Shown: positions 35,387 through 45,131, counted from the first letter of the stretch. The stretch is DNA of 64,000 nucleotides from JAUILH01 sp965230535 (GCA_965230535.1 OZ246010.1:1674001-1738000); one strand, 5' to 3'. Translations and numbers: made by a program. The notes: a model not told the origin generated them from the sequence alone.

Positions 35387-36322
35387 ATGACAACAATGAA
35401 AAAATTAATCGCTTCTTTGATCCTTTTGGTGCCTTTTGGGGCAATTTCCCAAAACCAGTTCCACATCTCTCAATACATGCTGCACCAGGCATTCATGAAT
35501 CCTGCTGCCATTGGGAGCTACGGTAACCTTAATGCTGCCGCTTTTTACAAGAATCAGTGGACGGGTTTTGAAGGTGCTCCTACCTTTCAGGGCTTCAACG
35601 TCAGTAGTCCAATCAACAGTTCTGCCAATCACGTTGGTTTTACTTTTGTGAACGACAGAATTGGGGTGAATACCAATATGGACATTTCAGGAATTTATGC
35701 CTACAAAATCAAAACCTCTCAAAAATCAAGATTGGTATTGAGTTTGGCGGCGTCAGCAAGATTGATCCAAAGCAGATACTCAGAATTGGAAACTGATGTA
35801 GCTAACGACCCTTTATTTCAACAGAATTCACCAATGGTTGTACAGCCAAACTTCAAATTTGGAAGTTACTTCTATACCCAGAAGTTCTATTTAGGATTGG
35901 CGGTTCCAAACTTATTGAAGAACTCACTTGCTTATGACGGAACTTATAAAGGAAATACAGAGTTTGATTTCAACGATATGCACTTCTACCTTCATTCGGG
36001 ATACACGTTTGATCTGTCTGAAAACGTAGATTTGGCACCATCGGTTATGATTAAGCAAGTTTCGGGTGCGCCAACACAATTAGACCTTAACGTTCATGCC
36101 GTTTTCAAAGAAAAATTCGGAATTGGTGCCAGCTTCAGAAGCAGTAAAGCCATTGCCGCCATGATGAATTATCAAATTACCAAAGCATTCAAATTGGCAT
36201 ATGCTTACGATTTTACATTCTCAGAGTTGAGCAACTATTCTGCAGGAAGCCATGAAATCATGCTTCTCTTCAACATGAAAGAAAAGAAAGGTCGTCCGGC
36301 AATTGAAGCACCAAGATATTAA
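35387..36322 (+). CDS. PorP/SprF-family outer-membrane protein (cassette 1)
   Basis: This 311-aa protein has a signal peptide (KKLIASLILLVPFGAISQ) and the family hallmark QNQFHISQYMLHQAFMNPAAIGSYGNLNAAAFYKNQWTGFEGAP, followed by a beta-barrel with FVNDRIGVNTNMDISGIYAYKIK and GSYFYTQKFYLGLAVPNLL. In Flavobacterium johnsoniae SprF is needed to secrete and attach the type B cargo SprB; in Porphyromonas gingivalis PorP works with PorE. I infer that this copy serves the two preceding giant proteins. The start may be 35387 or the ATG three codons later (35396), which begins the signal peptide directly. Confidence 0.9.
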   Translation: MTTMKKLIASLILLVPFGAISQNQFHISQYMLHQAFMNPAAIGSYGNLNAAAFYKNQWTGFEGAPTFQGFNVSSPINSSANHVGFTFVNDRIGVNTNMDISGIYAYKIKTSQKSRLVLSLAASARLIQSRYSELETDVANDPLFQQNSPMVVQPNFKFGSYFYTQKFYLGLAVPNLLKNSLAYDGTYKGNTEFDFNDMHFYLHSGYTFDLSENVDLAPSVMIKQVSGAPTQLDLNVHAVFKEKFGIGASFRSSKAIAAMMNYQITKAFKLAYAYDFTFSELSNYSAGSHEIMLLFNMKEKKGRPAIEAPRY

Positions 36323-36354
36323 TTAAACATACCTCATATTTTAACAGAACTTAG

Positions 36355-38601
36355 ATGAGATTAGCAGGGATCATATTATTTATGTTGGCTTTTGTAGCCA
36401 ATGGGCAGAGAGAACATCTTCAAAAGGCAGATAACTTCTATCAAACCAAGCAGTATCATGAAGCCATTGCAGAGTACAAATTGGCTTTGTCGGAAGATTT
36501 TGTTGTAAATAAGTTTTACGTATCACAACAAATTGCCAAAACCTATATGCATTTATTTGATTACGAGAATGCAGCCGTCGCCTATGAAAATCTCATGCAG
36601 CTGGAAGCAGATAACACCGCGGACAACATCTATGAGTATGGTCAGATCTTGAGAAACCTTGAGAAATATGATGAAGCCGCCGAAATCTTCAAGAAGTATG
36701 TTGAGAAAAGTGGAAAAACCGACTTATTACCATTGCTGCAGATGCAATGTGAGTGGCCTAAAGAATACATCAACGATCAAACATATCAGTTTGAATTAGC
36801 TAAAACCAACATTCAAACCGGAGGCAGAAGTTTTGGTGTATCTTTTTCCGAGAATGGATTGATTATCTCTAGTCCGCAAAAACAGGATTTCGACATCCAC
36901 ACTGTCTACTACGATCTGGCTAAAGTAACTACCAAAGATTCTGTCAATTTTGACGAACCTCAAATGATCTCCAATGCAATTAATCATTTGTACTATGAAG
37001 GTACACCGTCAATCAGCTCTGATGGAAAGGCCTTATATTATACAGCAAACGCCAGTGTAGCCAAGAAAATAAAAAACAAGAAGAAGAAAGACGATCACTT
37101 GAGAGAAGATGGTCTTAATGTCCTAAAAGTATTTGTTGCGCACAAAGTGGACAATGAATGGACTCACCCGGTTGAATTGAACATCAATAGCGATCAATAC
37201 AACACAGCGTTTCCTCATATTACAGAAGATGGAAAACACTTGTTCTTTGCCTCAGACAGACCAGGATCAATGGGCGCCATGGATATATACGTATCCAACA
37301 GAATCAACGATTCTACCTGGACAGAGCCTAAGAATCTTGGACCGGATGTCAATTCATTTGAAAACGACATGTACCCATTCCTGGTTAAAGACAAATTGTA
37401 TTTCTCTTCTAAAGGACACGAGGGATTTGGTGGTTCGGATATTTATTCTGTTGACTACACCAATGAAGTTCCTTCTAACAGAAAAAACCTTGGAGCCAGC
37501 CTTAACTCTTCAAAGGATGACTTTGGTTTTGTGATTAGCAATAACCGTGGATATGTTTCGAGTAACAGAGACGGTGTGCATGGTTATGATCACATCTATT
37601 ACCTGAAAAACTTAAACGGACTCAATCTCCTTGTTATGGATACACTAAGAGGTGAGGTGATTGATGAAGAAACGAAAGAACCGGTAAAGGACGTTCTTGT
37701 TCAATTGTATGAAGAACAGGAAGACGGAACTTACGCTTTGGTAGAATCTCAAACCACCGGAGACGATGGAAAATGGGAGTTTATTGTGAGACCGGACAAA
37801 AAATACAAAGTCACCTTTACCCATCCGGATTATGAAACACATGAAGCCATCATTCCGGTTAATGACGGCAATTCTCCTTCAAACAGAGAAAAGATCCTGG
37901 CAGAACTAAATCCTTTGAAATTCAAGAAGAAAAACAAGGAGAAAGACAGATTATATGGTGAAATAATCAACAAAATCACCAATGAAGCCATTCCGGATGT
38001 GCGTGTAGAATTGTATGAGAAGAAGGAAAACGGAGAACTTGTTTTGGTAGATCATATGATCACAAAAGATGATGGAAAATGGGAATTCTGGGTTGATAAA
38101 GACAAAGAGTATCAGGTGAAGTTTATCAAGCCTCAATTCGATGAGAAAGTGGTAGATATTCCTGTAAACGATGGCAAAATTCCGTCTAACAGAGAAAAGA
38201 TTCTGGCAAAACTGAATCCTTTTGCTCTAAATCCGGAAGCAAAAAAAGACAACGTCATCACTATCAACAATTTGTATTTCGATTTCAACCAGGTTTCTGT
38301 TCAAACTAAGTCAATGCCAATCCTGAAAAACCTTCTTAATTACCTGAAGGATAATCCGGATGCAAAAATTGAGCTTGGTGCACACACAGATGCCGTAGGT
38401 CCTGACGACTACAACATGGCTTTATCTCAAAAAAGAGCCAATTATTGCAAGAATTACCTTGTAAATAATGGCATTTCCAAGTCTAGAATTAAGGCTCAGG
38501 GATACGGTGAAACTAAGATCCTAAATGGCTGTATAAACTGGAACGATTGCTCTGAAAAAGAGAATGAAGTTAACAGACGAGTAGAGGTTAAATTCCTCTA
38601 A
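36355..38601 (+). CDS. PorE-like TPR/PD40/OmpA peptidoglycan anchor (cassette 1, 748 aa)
   Basis: Signal peptide (about 1-17), TPR helices (about 18-130, REHLQKADNFYQTKQYHEAIAEYKLAL), then a PD40/WD40-like propeller (about 150-420, FPHITEDGKHLFFASDRPGSMGAMDIYVS). Two tandem carboxypeptidase-regulatory-like domains follow (about 428-525 and 532-625), both ending VNDGxxPSNREKILAxLNP. The C-terminal OmpA domain (about 635-748) has LYFDFNQVSVQTKS, AHTDAVGPDDYN and NRRVEVKFL. This order matches PorE of P. gingivalis, which tethers PorP to peptidoglycan. A cysteine pair (NGCINWNDCSE) precedes NRRVE. It follows porP by 32 nt in the same operon. Confidence 0.87.
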   Translation: MRLAGIILFMLAFVANGQREHLQKADNFYQTKQYHEAIAEYKLALSEDFVVNKFYVSQQIAKTYMHLFDYENAAVAYENLMQLEADNTADNIYEYGQILRNLEKYDEAAEIFKKYVEKSGKTDLLPLLQMQCEWPKEYINDQTYQFELAKTNIQTGGRSFGVSFSENGLIISSPQKQDFDIHTVYYDLAKVTTKDSVNFDEPQMISNAINHLYYEGTPSISSDGKALYYTANASVAKKIKNKKKKDDHLREDGLNVLKVFVAHKVDNEWTHPVELNINSDQYNTAFPHITEDGKHLFFASDRPGSMGAMDIYVSNRINDSTWTEPKNLGPDVNSFENDMYPFLVKDKLYFSSKGHEGFGGSDIYSVDYTNEVPSNRKNLGASLNSSKDDFGFVISNNRGYVSSNRDGVHGYDHIYYLKNLNGLNLLVMDTLRGEVIDEETKEPVKDVLVQLYEEQEDGTYALVESQTTGDDGKWEFIVRPDKKYKVTFTHPDYETHEAIIPVNDGNSPSNREKILAELNPLKFKKKNKEKDRLYGEIINKITNEAIPDVRVELYEKKENGELVLVDHMITKDDGKWEFWVDKDKEYQVKFIKPQFDEKVVDIPVNDGKIPSNREKILAKLNPFALNPEAKKDNVITINNLYFDFNQVSVQTKSMPILKNLLNYLKDNPDAKIELGAHTDAVGPDDYNMALSQKRANYCKNYLVNNGISKSRIKAQGYGETKILNGCINWNDCSEKENEVNRRVEVKFL
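37639..38230 (+). repeat. Internal tandem duplication of the CRD domain in the PorE-like gene
   Basis: Two copies of about 312 bp encode domains with the same start (LRGEV / LYGEI), middle (DDGKWEF) and end (SNREKILA.LNP). The paralogue at 49790 has only one such domain with a different end, so the duplication is specific to this gene. Confidence 0.8.
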
Positions 38602-38655
38602 ACGTAACCTTATCGCCACATATCTCGTAGATGAGCCCTTGTAAAGCTGCTTGCT

Positions 38656-41600
38656 ATGTTAAAAACTTTCGCGTGTTTAGCCACATTTATGTTGGCAACA
38701 ATTAGTTTCTCACAGGTAAACGGGTTCGAAAAGAATCTGGGTCAAATTGCTAACGAGAAAGGAGAAGTACAATCGGACGTCCAGTTCAAAGCCAGAATCG
38801 GGAACGCCCATGTATATTTCTATAACGACCATGTCTCTTATTACTTTAAGAAGAAATCGGATCTGAAACACCTTAGGGGTATTGACATGGAATCTCTGTC
38901 TTATGAAGAAATTGACAGACTCCATGCTCAGGATACCACCTGGTTTTATCGATTGGATTTAGACTTTATTGGTGGAAAAGCCGAAAAAGTTTCCGGTTCG
39001 TCTAAGATGGGGCATTATGCCAATTACTTCTTAAGTCATTGTCCTGATGGAATTTCAAACGTTCCCTTCTTCGAAGAAATAATCTATCACAATGTGTATG
39101 AAGGAGTAGATTATAGATTTCAAATCAACTCAGATGGTTTAAAGTATGATATTCACGCCAAGAAAGGAGCTGATTTAAGTCAAATTCAGTTCAGATATAA
39201 CGGACACAAAGGATTGAAACTGGAAAACAACCAGCTACACATGAAATCTCCTTTCGGAGACATGGTAGAAGACCTGCCTGCCAGCTACGTTCTAAGCACA
39301 GATGCCAGTCCGTTTACTGCCAATCCTAAATACACTTCAGATCGAAATGACTGGAATGGAGAACAAAACCCAATTAAAATAGAATACCAGATTTCTGAAG
39401 ACGGTATCATTTCTTTTTTCACGGATGAAAAAATTGAAAGCGCCATTTTAATTGATCCTAAACTAATTTGGTCGTCCTACTATCTTTATGAAGACGCTTC
39501 ATTTGGTCAGGAAATGGATGCAGCAGCCGGACAGGTTGTAAATGTAAGTACTACTGCAGACAACCTGATGCCAACGCTTGATCCGGGAGCATCTGCGTAT
39601 TTCCAAAGCTCTCCTAATCAACCTTCCGGTATGGATCCGGATTTAAGAATCTTACAATTTACTGAAGCCGGTGTACTCCAATGGGCAACCTACTACGGTG
39701 GTGAATTAAATGAATATGCCAGAGGTGGTGTAGAAATTAATCCTACCAACGGGGATATTTTTATCGCTGCGGCAAGTACAAGTCTTTCCTTCCCTACCCT
39801 CGACATGGGTGGTGGTGCATGGTTTGAGAACACCAACGTCACTGCTGAGCAACAAATCGTTCTTCTAAGATTTACGAGCACTGGTGTGAGAACCTGGGCA
39901 ACTTACTTTAATGCGAATCTGGCGGCCAATCCTTTTGATGTAGCCTTATCTGCAACCGGAGAGTTCTACGTTGTCGGTGATAATGGATCAGGTGGTTTTA
40001 TTCCAACTCAAACTTTAGTAGGTGCGTACAATCAGGGAACACAGTCCCCTAACTCTGCTACAGATTCAGAAGGTATTCTTATTTCATTCGATCCTAACGG
40101 CGTATTCCGTTGGGGAACTTACTTTGGAGATGACAATGCTGGTTTCGACATTAATGAATCCTTCAAAAAAGTTGAGATCGCTCCAAACGGTAAAATTTAT
40201 GTCGCGGGAACAATCGATGAGGCTACAAGCATTGTACAGGATGCAGGTGGTTTCTACGACCCAGGATATCACGGAGGAACTGACCTAATATTGGTAAGAT
40301 TTAGTTCTAGTGGATCTCTTGAATGGTCTACGCTCATGGGTGGAGCTGGTAACGAACCAAATGTTTATGGTCTCTCGGCAGACGAAAACAACAACATTTT
40401 TGTATCAGCTGTATCAGGTTCTGGTGCTTTCCCAACAGTAGATCCGGGGAATGGTGCTTATTTCGACAATGCTTTAAGCGGTATTCAATCTGCAACACTT
40501 TCTAAATTTAACGACAATACTGACCTGGTTTGGTCTACATATATTGGTTCGGCAAATATTGAATTCAATAGTCCAATGGAAGTATCCGACAATAATAAGG
40601 TATACTTTGCCGCCTATTCAAATGGCCCCTCAGGATTACCTGTGATGAACAAGTTAAACTCATTTAACCAGGCCACCGGTTCTGGTTCCAATAGTGGGTT
40701 TATCGCTCAATTTGATACTTCCGGTGTTCAGGAATGGGGTACCTACATCAGCTCTAATGGAAGCACCAAACTTCAAACGGTTGCTACATACGATGGTGTG
40801 TGTGGAGATCAGGTTTATTTCGGAGGTGAACAAAGTGATGATTTATATCCTGTTCTAAATCCAGGTGGTGCCTATGTCCAGAATTACCCGGGCTCAGGAA
40901 CAAACCTCTTTACCATCTCGCAATTCAACGACAATTTGCAAGATCCCAGCTGGACTTCTCCAAGTGGCGTTTGTGAAAACTCGCCTGCAGTTAGTCTGAA
41001 TACATTCTTAACTGGTGATGCAGGAGGAACCTGGACTGGAAATGGTGTTAGTGGTGGTGTATTCGATCCTTCCGGAATTTCGGACAGTGCTCTTGTAACC
41101 TATACTTTAGGAACCGGACAGTGTATCGACTCATTACAACAAACTATTTACATTGATTCTCTTTCAGTAATTCCAACCAATATTACTGCTTCATTCACCG
41201 ACATCTGTCCAGGACAGAATACAACACTCACAATAAACGGAGGATCTCTTGGAACAGGTGCCGATTGGTTCTGGTACTCTGGTTCTTGTGGAAACAATCC
41301 TGAGGGCAATGGTGCAAGTATCATCGTTTCTCCGGCAACTACAACGACATATTACGCCAGAGGAGAAGGGACGTGTGGAAACACAGCATGTGTGGCCATC
41401 ACGATTACGGTTAAGACCTTGTCGAATGCACCAACTGGTGTCAGCAACTTCCTTGATCCGGTATGTATAGGTGATAGTACATATATTGCTCCTATCGGAG
41501 GATCTTTAGGAACCAATGCCGACTGGTATTACTATGAAGGTTCTTGTGGAGGTACATTACTTGGAACAGGAGACAGTTTAGCTGTTCACCCAACAAGTGC

Positions 41601-43683
41601 AACCGACTATTACATTCAGGCCATTGGAGACTGTAATTCTACAGTGTGTCAGATGATTACAGTAAACACCGCCGATCCTTCAGTTGATCCGACAGGTATT
41701 TCTGCAGTGGACACTATAATTTGTGCCGGAGGTTTCACCACCTTGAGTATTGTAGGAGGAACCTTAGGAACTTCTGCCGATTGGGAATGGTACACGGGAA
41801 CTTGCGGAGGTACTGCAGCTGGTACAGGTACTTCTCTTGTAGTTAGCCCTGCTACAACTACTACATACTTTGCAAGAGCAGAGGGTTACTGTGGAAACAC
41901 GGTTTGTGTGCAGTTAACCATTGAAGTTCAAAGTCAGTCTACAAACCCTACTTCAATCAATGCGGTAACCAACCCAATTTGTGACGGTGACAGCACGGTA
42001 CTAACGGTTAACGGAGGTACACTTGGTGCTGGTGCAGAATGGATTTGGTACACAGGAGGATGTGGTACAACACCTGTTGATACGGGTGTTTCAATCACGG
42101 TAACCCCAACTTCAGCAACAACCTATTTTGTAAGAGCAGAAAACACTTGTAATACAACCAGCTGTGTTCAAATCACTGTTAACGTTGCACCAGCTGGAGA
42201 TGCATCCTGGAATTCACCTGGAACCATTTGTGAATCAATAGGTCCGGTAGATATGGATCAATTCATCACAGGAAATACTGGTGGAAGCTGGTTTGGAACT
42301 AACATTGCAGGATCATTCTTTAACCCTGCAGGTTTAACGGGACAATCGGTAACTCTGAGCTATACTCAGGGATCCGGAAACTGTATAGATACCGTGAGCT
42401 ACGTGATCAACATTACAGCCACAGTAAGTGCAAGCTGGACAAGCCCTGGTAATATTTGTGAAACCAATGGATTGGTTGATATGAATCAGTTTGTCACCGG
42501 TTCTACCGGAGGTACATGGACAGGAACCGGTATTACCGGAAATATGTTTGATCCGGATGGATTAACAGGGTCTATTGCATTGACATATACTGTTGGTGTT
42601 GCACCATCATGTGTAGATCAAAGTACTCTTAATGTAACTGTAATTACCGGCCCTCCGGCTCCAACAGCCAGTGCTACAAACACCGCAATTTGTGAAGGAG
42701 ACACAACAACACTTTCTGCGACAGGTTCTGGTGCTACGGTTAACTACCACGTTTATGATGCAGCAACTGGAGGAACGCTTCTTGGAGATACGGACCTTGA
42801 CGTAAACCCAAGTACCACTACAACTTATTACATCCAGGGTGAAGACCACAATGGTTGCTTCCACGATGGCGCGTTGATTCCTATCACAATTACAGTGACG
42901 CCTGCTCCACTTGCAAATGCTGGAGCCGATGAAACAATTTGTGAAGGATCTTCAGTAAATCTAACTGCATCTGGTGGAACAGATTATTTATGGAACACTG
43001 GCGAGACCACAGCTTCAATAACAGTGGGCCCTGCGAACGATTCAATCTACTCTGTACTGGTTACAGACATTGGAACAGGTTGTTCCGCACGAGATAGTTT
43101 GCTTGTTACTGTTGTTAATTTAGCTGACATCACAGCTGATGATGATGCAGCCACAGTAGATGTTGGGGTTGCTACAACCATCAATATCATGGCCAATGAC
43201 GTGAACGGAGATCCTGCGACATTAACGACTCTAAATGGTCCAAATTATGGAACTGCAGTTTACTCCGGATCTGACATGATCTACACTTCAAATTCTGATT
43301 TTGTTGGCTACGATACGGTGATATACACAGTTTGTCATCCTAGCTGTGCCAATATTTGCGACACGGCGATGGTCAGAATATTTGTGACCTCTGGTTTGGA
43401 AGCGCAAGCACCAACAGGTTTCTCTCCTAATGGTGATGGAATCAATGATGCTTTTGTAGTTCTTGGACTGGAAAATTATCCTGAAGCGGAACTACAAGTC
43501 TTCAACAGATGGGGAGAAATGGTTTATCAATCTGCCAACTATGCAAATGACTGGATGGGAGAAAGCAATGGACCAAGAACCCTTGCCGGAGATCAGGTTC
43601 CTGATGGCACCTATTTCTTCATCCTCAAATTGGGAGACGAATTCGACACTATTAACGGACACGTAGAAGTAAAAAGACAATAA
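38656..43683 (+). CDS. Giant T9SS type B cargo (cassette 2, 1675 aa)
   Basis: Signal peptide (MLKTFACLATFMLATISFSQ) and a DUF7948-type domain (about 20-275, NGFEKNLGQIANEKGEVQSDVQF). SBBP-like repeats follow at about 280-755 (LQWATYYGGELNEYARGG, LEWSTLMGGAGNEPNVYG). One WTSPSGVC repeat (about 763), four GGSLGTGADWFWYSGSCG-type repeats (about 838-1178) and two WTSPGxIC repeats (about 1183-1332) come next, then two Ig-like domains, a cadherin-like domain and the type B sorting domain (SPNGDGINDAF, FNRWGEMVYQSANYANDW). Domain order parallels the 1981-aa cargo, but the array is built mainly of the other repeat type. It is 54 nt downstream of cassette 1 with no terminator seen between. Confidence 0.87.
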   Translation: MLKTFACLATFMLATISFSQVNGFEKNLGQIANEKGEVQSDVQFKARIGNAHVYFYNDHVSYYFKKKSDLKHLRGIDMESLSYEEIDRLHAQDTTWFYRLDLDFIGGKAEKVSGSSKMGHYANYFLSHCPDGISNVPFFEEIIYHNVYEGVDYRFQINSDGLKYDIHAKKGADLSQIQFRYNGHKGLKLENNQLHMKSPFGDMVEDLPASYVLSTDASPFTANPKYTSDRNDWNGEQNPIKIEYQISEDGIISFFTDEKIESAILIDPKLIWSSYYLYEDASFGQEMDAAAGQVVNVSTTADNLMPTLDPGASAYFQSSPNQPSGMDPDLRILQFTEAGVLQWATYYGGELNEYARGGVEINPTNGDIFIAAASTSLSFPTLDMGGGAWFENTNVTAEQQIVLLRFTSTGVRTWATYFNANLAANPFDVALSATGEFYVVGDNGSGGFIPTQTLVGAYNQGTQSPNSATDSEGILISFDPNGVFRWGTYFGDDNAGFDINESFKKVEIAPNGKIYVAGTIDEATSIVQDAGGFYDPGYHGGTDLILVRFSSSGSLEWSTLMGGAGNEPNVYGLSADENNNIFVSAVSGSGAFPTVDPGNGAYFDNALSGIQSATLSKFNDNTDLVWSTYIGSANIEFNSPMEVSDNNKVYFAAYSNGPSGLPVMNKLNSFNQATGSGSNSGFIAQFDTSGVQEWGTYISSNGSTKLQTVATYDGVCGDQVYFGGEQSDDLYPVLNPGGAYVQNYPGSGTNLFTISQFNDNLQDPSWTSPSGVCENSPAVSLNTFLTGDAGGTWTGNGVSGGVFDPSGISDSALVTYTLGTGQCIDSLQQTIYIDSLSVIPTNITASFTDICPGQNTTLTINGGSLGTGADWFWYSGSCGNNPEGNGASIIVSPATTTTYYARGEGTCGNTACVAITITVKTLSNAPTGVSNFLDPVCIGDSTYIAPIGGSLGTNADWYYYEGSCGGTLLGTGDSLAVHPTSATDYYIQAIGDCNSTVCQMITVNTADPSVDPTGISAVDTIICAGGFTTLSIVGGTLGTSADWEWYTGTCGGTAAGTGTSLVVSPATTTTYFARAEGYCGNTVCVQLTIEVQSQSTNPTSINAVTNPICDGDSTVLTVNGGTLGAGAEWIWYTGGCGTTPVDTGVSITVTPTSATTYFVRAENTCNTTSCVQITVNVAPAGDASWNSPGTICESIGPVDMDQFITGNTGGSWFGTNIAGSFFNPAGLTGQSVTLSYTQGSGNCIDTVSYVINITATVSASWTSPGNICETNGLVDMNQFVTGSTGGTWTGTGITGNMFDPDGLTGSIALTYTVGVAPSCVDQSTLNVTVITGPPAPTASATNTAICEGDTTTLSATGSGATVNYHVYDAATGGTLLGDTDLDVNPSTTTTYYIQGEDHNGCFHDGALIPITITVTPAPLANAGADETICEGSSVNLTASGGTDYLWNTGETTASITVGPANDSIYSVLVTDIGTGCSARDSLLVTVVNLADITADDDAATVDVGVATTINIMANDVNGDPATLTTLNGPNYGTAVYSGSDMIYTSNSDFVGYDTVIYTVCHPSCANICDTAMVRIFVTSGLEAQAPTGFSPNGDGINDAFVVLGLENYPEAELQVFNRWGEMVYQSANYANDWMGESNGPRTLAGDQVPDGTYFFILKLGDEFDTINGHVEVKRQ
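41190..42190 (+). repeat. Four in-frame repeats encoding GGSLGTxADWxWYTGxCGG modules
   Basis: Each unit of about 80 residues has a Cys in the opening strand (DICPG, DPVCIG, IICAG, NPICDG), one in SCGG or TCGG, and a closing CGNxxC pair. Two related units occur in the 1236-aa cargo at about 32950-33430. Confidence 0.85.
42205..42640 (+). repeat. Two WTSPGxIC coding repeats
   Basis: The modules SWNSPGTICESIGPVDMD and SWTSPGNICETNGLVDMN belong to the same family as the eleven-copy array at 28145-30640. Confidence 0.8.
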
Positions 43684-43685
43684 CC

Positions 43686-44702
43686 ATGAAAAAGATTTAC
43701 GCACATAGAAATTCAGTATTGGCAGTGAGTAAAAAGTTCAGCTTGCTTCTATTGGCAATGGCTTTTGGAAGTCAGGTATCGGCTCAACATCAAATTCATC
43801 AGAGTCAGTACATGCACCATCAGGCATACATTAACCCTGCCTCTATCGTTAGTTTCACATCTCTTAATGCAGCCATGTATTACAAGAATCAGTGGACTGG
43901 TTTTACAGGTGCACCAACCATGCAAGGAATTAGCATTGGCAAGCCATTAAAGGGATACAATGCCGCCTGGGGCGCTCAGATTTTCCACGATAAAATTGGA
44001 GTCAATAACCTTTGGCAAATTGGAGGTACTTACGCCTACAAAGTTCGCCTTCAAAACAACCTGAAACTTGGTTTTGGATTGTCGCCATATTTGAACATGC
44101 AACAAAGCGATTTTGCTGAAGTACAGACCACTGTGGCAAACGACCCTGTATTCGCGGCAAGTACCAAAACAACGGTGATGCCTAACTTCAGATTCGGTAC
44201 TTACTTGTATAACGACAATTACTACCTTGGTTTGGCCATTCCTAACCTGATGCAAAATCAAATAGTGATCAATGGCGATCCTAAAGGAAAAACTTCCTTC
44301 AACGCTGCCGATATGCACTTGTATTTGCACGCCGGTTACAACATTGAGTTGGGATATGACGCCATGTTCATGCCTTCTATACTGGTTAAACATGTATCAG
44401 GTTCTCCAGTTCAGTTCGACATTAACCTTAACGCCAAATTCCTGGATAAAGTTGGTGTTGGTTTGAGTTACCGTTCCAGCCAGGAAATGGTGATTATGGC
44501 CGGTTATGACATCAATGAAGAGTTTATGGTTGGATATTCTTACGACATAGGTTTTTCTGATCTGTCTCTTTTCAATACCGGATCACATGAGATCATGGTT
44601 CGCTACAAAATCAGAACGTCATACAAAGACGACAACCCTGTTAAAGATGTTGACGGTGACGGCGATGGCGGCGGCGGTGGCGGCGGAAAAATTGAGCTCT
44701 AA
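43686..44702 (+). CDS. PorP/SprF-family outer-membrane protein (cassette 2)
   Basis: This 338-aa protein has the family signature HQIHQSQYMHHQAYINPASIVSFTSLNAAMYYKNQWTGFTGAP after a long N-region and signal peptide (KKFSLLLLAMAFGSQVSAQ). Barrel strands such as FGTYLYNDNYYLGLAIPNLM and YRSSQEMVIMAGYDINEEFMVGYSYDIGFSDLSLF are present. Unlike its two paralogues it ends in a low-complexity acidic and glycine tail (VDGDGDGGGGGGGKIEL). It begins 2 nt after the cargo stop, so the two are coupled. No PorE-like gene follows in this cassette. A terminator overlaps its stop codon. Confidence 0.9.
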   Translation: MKKIYAHRNSVLAVSKKFSLLLLAMAFGSQVSAQHQIHQSQYMHHQAYINPASIVSFTSLNAAMYYKNQWTGFTGAPTMQGISIGKPLKGYNAAWGAQIFHDKIGVNNLWQIGGTYAYKVRLQNNLKLGFGLSPYLNMQQSDFAEVQTTVANDPVFAASTKTTVMPNFRFGTYLYNDNYYLGLAIPNLMQNQIVINGDPKGKTSFNAADMHLYLHAGYNIELGYDAMFMPSILVKHVSGSPVQFDINLNAKFLDKVGVGLSYRSSQEMVIMAGYDINEEFMVGYSYDIGFSDLSLFNTGSHEIMVRYKIRTSYKDDNPVKDVDGDGDGGGGGGGKIEL

Positions 44703-44718
44703 ACAGAGCTGGTTTTTT
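44695..44718 (+). terminator. Probable rho-independent terminator after cassette 2
   Basis: AGCTCT-AAAC-AGAGCT forms a perfect 6-bp hairpin spanning the porP stop codon, followed after GG by six Ts. The stem is short, so confidence is moderate; it separates cassette 2 from the promoter at 44731. Confidence 0.55.
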
Positions 44719-44730
44719 CTTAGAATTCCA

Positions 44731-44738
44731 TATATTTG
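44731..44738 (+). promoter_or_regulatory. -7 box (TATATTTG) for cassette 3
   Basis: TATATTTG is an exact TAnnTTTG match just after the terminator and 60 nt before the ATG at 44799. No TTG was found at the usual spacing. Confidence 0.5.
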
Positions 44739-44798
44739 AGTGCTAACATTCGGAAAACAGCTTTTTGCTTACACCCACGTCCGAAAAAACTCACCTAC

Positions 44799-45131
44799 AT
44801 GAGAAAACACCTATTGCTCACATTTCTGTGTATTGCTGTCATTTCCTTGTCCGGACTTTCCCAACAGGAACGACCCCCTCAAAAGGATTTTCGATTCGAA
44901 ATATCAGTCTCACATCTCAAAAAACAAGAACAAGTGGACAAAGTTGTTCAGGAGTTCTCAAGGATTTCAGGCGTTAAAAATCTGGAGTTTGAATTGATAG
45001 ACTACGCCATCGTTTTTAACTGTACCAACCACGACCTCAAGGATCATATGATTTTGGACAAGTTAAAGGCCATCGTTAGCAAAAACGGCATTCAGATAGA
45101 GCAGGTTAACCGAAAAGACCTATCGCTATGA
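44799..45131 (+). CDS. Small secreted protein with possible ferredoxin-like (HMA-like) fold
   Basis: This 110-aa protein has a signal peptide (MRKHLLLTFLCIAVISLSGLSQ) and a mature domain of about 85 residues. Its pattern reads strand (FRFEISVSHL), helix (KKQEQVDKVVQEFSRI), two strands (KNLEFELIDYAIVFNCT), helix (DHMILDKLKAIVSKNG) and strand (IQIEQVNRKD). This is the beta-alpha-beta-beta-alpha-beta order of heavy-metal-associated domains, but the CxxC metal loop is absent. I do not recognise the family. Its stop overlaps the next ATG (ATGA), so it is made in step with the 1233-aa cargo. The start at 44799 was chosen for the signal peptide; the frame extends to 44736. Confidence 0.7.
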   Translation: MRKHLLLTFLCIAVISLSGLSQQERPPQKDFRFEISVSHLKKQEQVDKVVQEFSRISGVKNLEFELIDYAIVFNCTNHDLKDHMILDKLKAIVSKNGIQIEQVNRKDLSL

